NCBI GenBank assembly: GCA_903907995.1
Contig: CAIVQH010000041.1
Coordinates: 1 to 64,000 of the forward strand
Source: an uncultured Verrucomicrobiota bacterium
GTDB lineage: Bacteria > Verrucomicrobiota > Verrucomicrobiia > Limisphaerales > UBA9464
Length of the DNA stretch: 64,000 nt
Direction of reading: 5' to 3'
The translations under genes and the position numbers were made by a program. Below, piece by piece: positions 57,085 to 64,000 of this stretch; positions within the stretch are counted from its first letter, which is position 1, and each line of letters begins with the position of its first letter. The notes under the pieces were generated by a model that saw nothing but the letters and a program-made list of their open reading frames with translations, searched no databases and was not told where the DNA came from.

Positions 57085-57194
57085 TAGGCGGTAGTCGTCG
57101 TGCTCTGGGCAACGGAGATCACAGCCCGAATGAAGCCGGAAGCGGGCCTTTCAGGCAACGGGATTTTGCAGGCCGCCTGCCTGCCCCATGCGCC

Positions 57195-57866
57195 TCAGCG
57201 GCCGGACCGCCGCTTCAAAAAACACAGGGCACCGGCACCGGTCGCCAGGAGTGCCCATGGGGAAGGCTCGGGAACCGTCGTCGGGCTGATGTAGGTTTGA
57301 AAACCAAGATCATAGCCCGTCGGAGACCAGCCGAATTGCTGTTTAACGTACCCTTTTCCATCAGCATAGCCACCTGGCGCCCGGCCCAGCCAGGCGTATG
57401 GATCGACCATTCCATGACCGGTAAGCCCGCATTGCAGCACGAGGGCCAGTTTTTCTCCCGCGACGACATCCACTTCGGAGCCATCGAGATCGATCTGGAC
57501 GAAATTCCCCATTGGAGAGCCCAATGGAGATACTGAATCCGCCGCAATGGAGAAGGTGGCCAGGCTCGTGGTGGCGGGAGATCCGTCCGCGAGGGTGCGG
57601 AAGATCCCCAGCGTAAGGCCCTGTGTCGGCAGCACCGGATTCCGGGCCAGATCGAGCGCCACCCGATCAAGCTGGCCAGTTTGAGACACCTTGAACGTCT
57701 CGGCCAGGCTCTGCGCCTGTTCCACGATCAGTCCACCGGCACTGGCGGGCAAATACTGCTGGTCGAGCTGGCCGGCGGTGGCGGCATATGCCATCGCGAA
57801 AAGGACCGGAACCGAGCCAAGGCAGCAGTTCCGGACTGTCCTGTTCCAAGGCCTGAACAATGGCAT
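57195..57866 (-). CDS. PEP-CTERM sorting domain protein
   Basis: The ATG at 57866 (MPLFRPWNRTVRNCCLGSVP) starts a plausible signal peptide ending AYAATAGQ; the frame runs upstream to 57947. About 223 residues. The middle is a beta-rich domain (RVALDLARNPVLPTQGLTLG and VVAGEKLALVLQCGLTG) with no name I can give. The C-terminus is a textbook sorting signal: TVPEPSPWALLATGAGALC followed by FLKRRSGR. No exosortase gene lies nearby. The upstream neighbour on the same strand ends about 100 bp before. Confidence 0.83.
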   Translation of the reverse strand: MPLFRPWNRTVRNCCLGSVPVLFAMAYAATAGQLDQQYLPASAGGLIVEQAQSLAETFKVSQTGQLDRVALDLARNPVLPTQGLTLGIFRTLADGSPATTSLATFSIAADSVSPLGSPMGNFVQIDLDGSEVDVVAGEKLALVLQCGLTGHGMVDPYAWLGRAPGGYADGKGYVKQQFGWSPTGYDLGFQTYISPTTVPEPSPWALLATGAGALCFLKRRSGR

Positions 57867-57967
57867 TGAGCCGCTTGGGTTGCAGTTGTGCATCATAGAA
57901 GGAATTGATGATCTCCGCTGGCTTGCGGAGACGATGCACAGCGACATCGGGGGCGTAAAGGACTTGG

Positions 57968-59068
57968 TTATCTTAGGTCCACCCTCCTGCCTGTTTTCGC
58001 CGACTTGCGCGCGGCCTCCAGGATTTCAGTCACCGTCACATTTACGTCCAAGGAGGACAGGCCGGCGGGCTTCAGCTCCCCGCGCACCACGGCGGCCAGA
58101 TACGAGAGCGGATCGGCCTGGGCAGCCATGAGCGGTGGAGGCGTCTGTTCGGTCTCGGGCGCGGGGCGCGTGTGGACTTTCAGGAGGTCCTTGCGCGGAA
58201 TGAGGATCTGGCCGGTCTGGCCGTAAATCTCCATGTCCTTGCGGTCAATTGGCCAGTTCCACGAAGCCTGGATGATGCCCTGCGCGTGCGGGTACGTGAG
58301 CACGATCGTGGCCTCGTCATCCACCTTGGGATAGACGTCGGGCTTGAGCTGCTGCGTCACCGCGAAGACCGAGGTGGGGCGTTCACCGTGCATCAGCCAG
58401 GTGATGAGGTCCGCGCCGTAGCAGCCGAAGTCCATGAGGGCACCGCCGCCATTGAGCACCGGGTCCGTGAGCCAGTTCAGGAAGTCGGTTGAGCAGTTGA
58501 TCTCCTTCGGCCCGCGATGGCCGTCGTGCACCACCACCTTGCGCAGGTCGCCAATGGTGTGCTGGTCATTCACGAGGGCGTAGGCGGCGTGATTGGCCGG
58601 GTACCAGGTGGTCTCGTAGTTCACCAGCACTTGGATGCCGCCCTTCTTCGCCGCAGCCTGCATGGCGCGGGCGTGCTCCATGCTCACGGCGAGGGGCTTC
58701 TCCATCATCACGGTAAGCCCGCGCGCGGCACATTCCTCCACGACCCGCTTGTGCTCAAACGTGCTGGTAAAGGTCGCGACCGCCTGCACGTTGGTCTTGC
58801 GCAGCAGGTCCGCGAGGCTGTCGTAAAAGAGGCCCGGATCGAGCTGATACGTCTTGGCGTAGCGCGCCACTAGCGCATGGTCAGGTTCCACGATGCCCAC
58901 CAGTTGAATATCGGTCCGACCTCGTGCGGCGGGAATGAACCCGCGCGCATGGTCATGCGTGAGCCCGACAATGGCGAAGCGCACGGGGGGCTTGGTGTCG
59001 GCGGCCCAACCGTCGGGGGCCAGACAGCATAGGGCAAAGATGAAGGGAAGGAGGCGGCATCGGTTCAT
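57968..59068 (-). CDS. Exported Gfo/Idh/MocA-family oxidoreductase
   Basis: The start at 59068 gives signal peptide MNRCRLLPFIFALCCLAPDG WAAD-type ending, then VRFAIVGLTHDHARGFIPAA, where the usual Rossmann GxGxxG is altered to GLTHDHA. The EKP motif (TVMMEKPLAVSMEHA) with the catalytic Lys is present, and NYETTWYPANHAAYALVND and the C-terminal sheet region GGGALMDFGCYGADLITWLM fit the family. About 366 residues. Exported Gfo/Idh proteins are frequent in Planctomycetes and Verrucomicrobia and act on sugars. The signal implies the protein gets its cofactor before or after export; substrate unknown. Confidence 0.87.
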   Translation of the reverse strand: MNRCRLLPFIFALCCLAPDGWAADTKPPVRFAIVGLTHDHARGFIPAARGRTDIQLVGIVEPDHALVARYAKTYQLDPGLFYDSLADLLRKTNVQAVATFTSTFEHKRVVEECAARGLTVMMEKPLAVSMEHARAMQAAAKKGGIQVLVNYETTWYPANHAAYALVNDQHTIGDLRKVVVHDGHRGPKEINCSTDFLNWLTDPVLNGGGALMDFGCYGADLITWLMHGERPTSVFAVTQQLKPDVYPKVDDEATIVLTYPHAQGIIQASWNWPIDRKDMEIYGQTGQILIPRKDLLKVHTRPAPETEQTPPPLMAAQADPLSYLAAVVRGELKPAGLSSLDVNVTVTEILEAARKSAKTGRRVDLR

Positions 59069-59154
59069 GGTCAGCGGCGTGATGGAAATTGAGCGCTGCC
59101 GATAAGAGAAGACGTCCGCTTGCCGAGTCAACATGCGAGGTCGCGATAGCGTCG

Positions 59155-59276
59155 TGGACTGCGCCAGTCCTCTGGCGCTTTTCGACAGACGGATGAACTA
59201 CCAAAGAGCTGAATCAACCTCTTTTTGCTGCCGGTTGCCTCACAAAGCGGCAGAGGGCTGCCGCAGTCCAAAACCT
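59155..59276. repeat. Inverted pair of hairpin repeats with compensatory stem changes
   Basis: TGGACTGC followed by the hairpin GCGCCAG-TCCT-CTGGCGC (59161-59178) is matched on the other strand by TTGGACTGC and the hairpin GCGGCAG-CCCT-CTGCCGC (59247-59264 on +). The two copies differ at paired stem positions in a way that keeps both stems perfect. This suggests a selected structure in RNA or single-stranded DNA. The gap 59069-59336 has no gene. Confidence 0.7.
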
Positions 59277-59336
59277 CGCGGACTTCGTGAGAAGCCTAGG
59301 AATGCGGTTCCATCCCAATCACCGAAGCCTTTCCTT

Positions 59337-59831
59337 TCAGCGGTGCTTGCCGTCATCCCCGTGACAGACAAGGTCGATAACCACGGCACTGGCCAGAATC
59401 AGCACGGGATCCTCGCCCTCGGCGACCTCCACGCCGTAGGTGTCGGCCCAGGTGAACCAGCGCTTGCTCACGGTCGCGACGGTGCGGCCATGACGCTCGA
59501 AGGTGTATTCGTGATCGAGAAAACTCCCCTGCGCCTCCAAGTCATCGGGACCGGGCACATCCACCGTGAACTTGCAGCGCAACAAGGTGAACAGGTGCTT
59601 GCGGACCTCGGCAATGACCCGGCCCTCGCGCTCGATGTAATAGGTCGGGCCCCACGCAAGGAGCTTCTGCCGGATGAAGGCGAGCTCGTGTCCCTCCATG
59701 TCCTGAAATGACAGCTTGTCGCCCCAGCTGAAGACGCGCCCATCCACGAAATACACGTCGTTGCCGTCGGCATCGCGGATCTTGTAGTCGTCGCCGAAGC
59801 TCCAGAATTTCTGCCGCATCACGTAGCGCAT
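59337..59831 (-). CDS. LURP-one-related (DUF567) family protein
   Basis: A 164-residue protein of the Tubby-like LURP-one fold. The repeating strands are clear: [60 protein letters not shown] and KFTVDVPGP. There is no signal peptide. Bacterial YxjI-like members have unknown roles; the fold can bind phospholipid in eukaryotic relatives. A second ATG at 59819 is an alternative start. It faces away from the prepilin-like gene. Confidence 0.87.
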   Translation of the reverse strand: MRYVMRQKFWSFGDDYKIRDADGNDVYFVDGRVFSWGDKLSFQDMEGHELAFIRQKLLAWGPTYYIEREGRVIAEVRKHLFTLLRCKFTVDVPGPDDLEAQGSFLDHEYTFERHGRTVATVSKRWFTWADTYGVEVAEGEDPVLILASAVVIDLVCHGDDGKHR

Positions 59832-59966
59832 GGGTGGGAATTAGCACGAATGGCCCGACCTTGCGAAAGGAGACACGGTGGTCATTTTCCAATGACGGCC
59901 CACGCACCGAATCGTGGCATTGACCGGATTCGCCAGCGGTGCCACGAACAAGTCCACATTCTGCCC

Positions 59967-60755
<789 letters not shown>

Positions 60756-60877
60756 GGAGACTGGAGACAGAATTCAGGAGTCAGGAGCCGGGAGCGCCAG
60801 TCCACCCACTGGCTCAATGGCTCACTGATTTTTCCCACGCCAGCCGCCCCATTCCCCGCTAGGGTCCCCTTCACACT

Positions 60878-63800
60878 ATGGCTCAACCCTCCTCGCGGCG
60901 CGGGGCAAACCCGCTGCTGCTCCTTCTGGCCGCGTTTGTCCTCATTACCGCCATCGCGGGCGGTGCGTGGTGGGTGGCACGGCCGGGAGTAGGCGAGGCG
61001 GGCGGCGATGCCAATGCGCCCTACGCGCAGGCGATGGCCTCCGGCAAAACCTTTTACTACAAGGGCGACCCGGCCAAGGCCATTACCGCCTTTCAGAGCG
61101 CACTGGCCATGAATCCGGCCAATCCGGATGTCCACCTGAACCTGGCCAATGCCTTTTTGCTCCTCGGCCAGCCAGCCCAAGCTGTGCTCCATGCGGATGA
61201 GGTGCTGCGCTACCAGCCGGGCAACGCCGCCGCTCATTTCCTGCTCGGCTGCGCGGCGATCCGGCAGAACCAGTATTCCAACGCGGTGCAGGAACTCCAG
61301 CAGGCCAAGGACGCCGACCCTTCGGTGAACCCGGTGAGCTTCCAGCTAGGTCGCGCGTTTCTCGGCTGGGGCAAGCTGGAGGATGCTGCCGTGCAATTCC
61401 GCGAGGTCACGCAGTTTGAGACGAATCATCCTTCGGCCTATTACCAGCTCAGCCAGGTGCTGCTGCGCCTCGGCCAGCGCGACGAAGCCCAGCTGGCACT
61501 CGCCGAACACCAGAAAATCGCCGCCGGCAAGACGCAGGCGGCCGACAATCCCGCGCTCTACGAGCGCTGCAAATATACGGAGATCATCGCGCCATTTCCG
61601 CTGGAGCAGCCGGACCGGGGCGGCATCGCGGTGAAATTCGTGGACGACTCGGCCCGCGCTTTCGGCGGGGACACCGCGAAACTGCACGGTCCTTTTGCGG
61701 TGATGGAGGTCAACCGTCGCGGCTGGAACGACCTGCTGTTGGCCGATGATACCGGCATCCGTCTGCTCTGGAATTCCAATGGCGTCTTCACCGCCCGGGC
61801 ACAGCCGGTGGTTCTGCCCTCCGCCAAAGACGCAACCCAGGTGCTCGTGGGTGATCTGCAAAATGACCGCTACGAGGACGCCCTGGTTGTGAGCCCCGCC
61901 GGGGTGACGGTGCTGCGCTTCGCGACCAATGGGAACTTCACCGACGCGACGATCTTCAGCGGGTTGCGCGCGGCCCAGGCCAGTGGCGTGTCGGGCGCAC
62001 TGGGCGATCTCGACTTTACCGGCAAGCTCGGCCTGCTGCTCGCCTCAGCCGACGGCAAGCTGCGGAGCTTTACGAATCTCGGGTCCGGGACCTTCCGCGA
62101 GCGTAAGGCCCCGGGCTTTGCCGCCGAAGGTGTCACCGAGATCACGGTGGACGATTGGAACAATGACGACCTCCCCGACGTGCTCCTCACGCGCACGAAC
62201 CAGCCGCCGCTGATCCTGGCCAATGCCCGGGGCTCCGGTCTCGCCGCCACCAACGCGCCCGCTGAATGGCCCATCGCCCGCGCCCTCGCCGTCGGCGACT
62301 TCAATAACGATCTGCGCAACGACGTCGCGCTCGTCACCGACCGGGCCATCGAGATTTTCTTCGGTGGCCTCCGGGAACCGCTGCGCCTCCCGGCCAAAGG
62401 CAATCAGATCCGCCATGTGCGCGCCATCGATTACGACAATGACGGCTGGCTCGACCTGGTCGCCTGGGGGGCGGACGGCGTGCGTATCTGGCGCAATCGG
62501 GGCAGCGCGGGCTTTCACGAGGTCACTCGCGATCTCGGGCTGTCGGCGCTCGCAACCGCCAACGTGAAGCACTTCGCGGTGGCCGACTTCGACAACGACT
62601 GCGACCTCGATTTCATCGTGGACATCGAAGGCGTCGGCCTGAAATTCCTCCGCAACGACGGCGGCAATGCCAACGGCCTGCTGAAGCTGCGCCTGCTCGG
62701 CAACCGCTCCAACGCCAGCGCGCTCGGCGTGAAGGCCGAGCTGTCCAGCGGCGGCTGGCACGGCCTCCGCTCGGTCCAGACGCTGCCCATCGAGATCGGC
62801 GTGGGCAAACGCAAGCAGCTCGATTCGGTGAGCATCCGCTGGTTTGACACGCGGCAAGATACCACCGAGGTCGACGTCACCTGCGACGCGTTTACAATCT
62901 TCGAGCTGATTCTCCCGACTGGCTCCTGCCCCTACCTCTACGCGTGGGACGGCCATAGTAACCGCTTCGTCACCGACATCCTCGGGGCCGCACCGCTGGG
63001 CTTGCCGGTCGCGCCGGGCCGCTTCATCGCGGCCGATCCCGATGAACTCGTCTGGATCGGCAACGGGCAGAATTTTGTCCCACGCAACGGTAGCTACGAG
63101 GTGCGCCTGACCGAGGAACTGCGCGAGGTGCTCTACCTCGATTACGCACGCCTAGTCGCCGTCGATCATCCCGCCGGCACCGAGGTGCATTCCACCAGCA
63201 AGCTGATGCCTGGCCCGCCCTTCCCCAAACACGAGCTCGTCACACTGGGGCAACGGATCCCACTACTCCACGCCACCGCCTTCAACGCCATCCTCACGTC
63301 GAATGCCCTCCTTTCATTAGGCGGCTCTCCGTCCCCCTCTCCCCTCAACGGGGAGAGGGCCGGGGTGAGGGGTGAAGCCGCCCACGACGCACCTTCTCCC
63401 ACGACGGAGGAACCCATCGACGTCACCGCCGCCCTACAATTGATCGATCACCAGATGGTTTCCCCCGCCCATCTCCGCGGCCCGCAATATCGCGGCCTCG
63501 CCGAACCGCACGGGGTCATTTTGGATTTTAGCTCGCTCGATCAGGTGCGCCATCCGGTGCTCGCGCTGACCGGCTGGCTGCGCTTTGGCGGCGGCATGGC
63601 CAACATCGCCGCCTCGCACGATCCAGATTTTCCTTTCCCCTTCCCCGTGCTCGAAGCGGAGACCGACCAAGGCTGGCAACCGGTCCCCGTGACCGTCGGT
63701 GCCCCCGCCGGCAAGACCAAAACCATCGTCGTGGACCTCGCCGGCCAATTGCCTGCCAGGACCAGGCGCCTGCGCCTCACCCAGGCCTTCGAAATCCACT

Positions 63801-64000
63801 GGGACCGCATCGCCCTCTTCGATGGCGCTTCCCCCAGCTACGTGGCTTTTCCGTCCGCCTCGCCCCTCAACGGGGAGAGGGGCGGGGTGAGCGGTGAGAA
63901 CGCCAATGGCGCGTATGTGATAGCCCCGGCGGCCACCGATCTCCGCTGGCGCGGCTACAGCGAATTCGTCGACCTGCCCTGGAACGAACCCCTCACGCCC
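60878..64000 (+). CDS. TPR-VCBS-ASPIC/UnbV protein (partial, runs off the window)
   Basis: An open frame of 1041 codons without a stop. An N-terminal anchor or signal (PLLLLLAAFVLITAIAGGAW) is followed by four or five TPRs (about residues 45-220: AITAFQSALAMNPANPDVHL; AHFLLGCAAIRQNQYSNAVQ). VCBS/FG-GAP propeller strands come next (VDDWNNDDLPDVLLTRTN, IDYDNDGWLDLVAWGADG, VADFDNDCDLDFIVDIEG), then an ASPIC/UnbV module (LKLRLLGNRSNASALGVKAE). From about 690 on the sequence is another large region with two repeat-derived inserts. Family members are secreted or surface proteins; ASPIC/UnbV often follow VCBS repeats in PVC bacteria. Downstream end unseen. Confidence 0.85.
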   Translation, partial: MAQPSSRRGANPLLLLLAAFVLITAIAGGAWWVARPGVGEAGGDANAPYAQAMASGKTFYYKGDPAKAITAFQSALAMNPANPDVHLNLANAFLLLGQPAQAVLHADEVLRYQPGNAAAHFLLGCAAIRQNQYSNAVQELQQAKDADPSVNPVSFQLGRAFLGWGKLEDAAVQFREVTQFETNHPSAYYQLSQVLLRLGQRDEAQLALAEHQKIAAGKTQAADNPALYERCKYTEIIAPFPLEQPDRGGIAVKFVDDSARAFGGDTAKLHGPFAVMEVNRRGWNDLLLADDTGIRLLWNSNGVFTARAQPVVLPSAKDATQVLVGDLQNDRYEDALVVSPAGVTVLRFATNGNFTDATIFSGLRAAQASGVSGALGDLDFTGKLGLLLASADGKLRSFTNLGSGTFRERKAPGFAAEGVTEITVDDWNNDDLPDVLLTRTNQPPLILANARGSGLAATNAPAEWPIARALAVGDFNNDLRNDVALVTDRAIEIFFGGLREPLRLPAKGNQIRHVRAIDYDNDGWLDLVAWGADGVRIWRNRGSAGFHEVTRDLGLSALATANVKHFAVADFDNDCDLDFIVDIEGVGLKFLRNDGGNANGLLKLRLLGNRSNASALGVKAELSSGGWHGLRSVQTLPIEIGVGKRKQLDSVSIRWFDTRQDTTEVDVTCDAFTIFELILPTGSCPYLYAWDGHSNRFVTDILGAAPLGLPVAPGRFIAADPDELVWIGNGQNFVPRNGSYEVRLTEELREVLYLDYARLVAVDHPAGTEVHSTSKLMPGPPFPKHELVTLGQRIPLLHATAFNAILTSNALLSLGGSPSPSPLNGERAGVRGEAAHDAPSPTTEEPIDVTAALQLIDHQMVSPAHLRGPQYRGLAEPHGVILDFSSLDQVRHPVLALTGWLRFGGGMANIAASHDPDFPFPFPVLEAETDQGWQPVPVTVGAPAGKTKTIVVDLAGQLPARTRRLRLTQAFEIHWDRIALFDGASPSYVAFPSASPLNGERGGVSGENANGAYVIAPAATDLRWRGYSEFVDLPWNEPLTP
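63332..63380 (+). repeat. In-frame palindromic repeat copy 1 (SPLNGERAGVRGE)
   Basis: The DNA reads CTCTCCCC, TCAAC, GGGGAGAG, then GGCCGGGGTGAGGGGTGA; the first and third parts form a stem. It lies in the frame of the ASPIC/UnbV gene (codon 823 is the Leu of PLNGE) and gives PSPSPLNGERAGVRGEA, without stops. It has the look of a dispersed genomic repeat inserted without breaking the frame. A second copy is at 63850. Confidence 0.75.
63850..63900 (+). repeat. In-frame palindromic repeat copy 2 (SPLNGERGGVSGE)
   Basis: CGCCCC, TCAAC, GGGGAGAG, then GGGCGGGGTGAGCGGTGAG repeats the 63332 copy with a few substitutions and encodes PSASPLNGERGGVSGEN in the same reading frame (codon 997 is the Leu). 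Copies are 522 bases apart, both a multiple of three from the gene start. Confidence 0.75.

Overview
The window looks like a chromosomal stretch of a high-GC bacterium of the PVC superphylum, most likely a Verrucomicrobium of the Pedosphaera/Limisphaera type. This is inferred from gene families typical of that group: a DUF1501 plus PSD1/planctomycete cytochrome c pair (48.6-53.2 kb), two PEP-CTERM proteins, a giant lamin-tail/CotH protein, a DUF1080 lipoprotein, a prepilin-like 'H-x9-DG' type protein, an ASPIC/UnbV-VCBS protein, and many intergenic inverted-pair repeats. I saw no rRNA, tRNA or CRISPR.

Layout. 0-9.4 kb: nitroreductase, a 2424-residue secreted LTD/CotH protein and a D-2-hydroxyacid dehydrogenase. 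9.4-15.4 kb: transglutaminase/DUF2126 protein and a 5-oxoprolinase set (pxpA and a fused pxpBC). 15.5-22.7 kb: MsrP, PEP-CTERM and PhnA-like proteins, then a cysteine-rich GAF/sigma-54 activator facing an AhpD-like protein, thioredoxin, FMN-binding PPOX protein, uracil-DNA-glycosylase-like protein, GNAT and DUF1348 genes; this reads as a redox-stress locus. 22.7-30 kb (minus strand): a broken VOC gene and a tight run of GNAT, KDPG aldolase, MFS transporter, galactokinase and beta-helix/PDZ protein, probably sugar or uronate use. 30-35.5 kb: DUF1080 lipoprotein, WYL regulator, heptose-1-P adenylyltransferase-like protein, two glycosyltransferases and a YhbY-like RNA-binding protein.

35.5-46.8 kb holds two MacAB-like export systems placed back to back: adaptor, ATPase, small membrane protein and two permeases on the minus strand; lipoprotein, TolC-like protein, adaptor, ATPase and permease on the plus strand. 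47-53.2 kb: secreted protein, AlkD-like repair protein and the DUF1501/PSD1 pair.

The most unusual part is 53.6-56.8 kb. A threonyl-tRNA synthetase gene is cut between class II motifs 1 and 2 by about 1.3 kb of visibly AT-richer DNA carrying an ATP-grasp ligase gene, itself broken by a one-base frameshift. The two thrS pieces are in the same frame, keep all catalytic, zinc and editing motifs between them, and could be a natural two-chain enzyme or a dead copy. The window ends (57-64 kb) with a PEP-CTERM protein, Gfo/Idh/MocA oxidoreductase, LURP-one-like protein, prepilin-like protein and an unfinished TPR-VCBS-ASPIC/UnbV protein that contains two in-frame copies of a palindromic DNA repeat.
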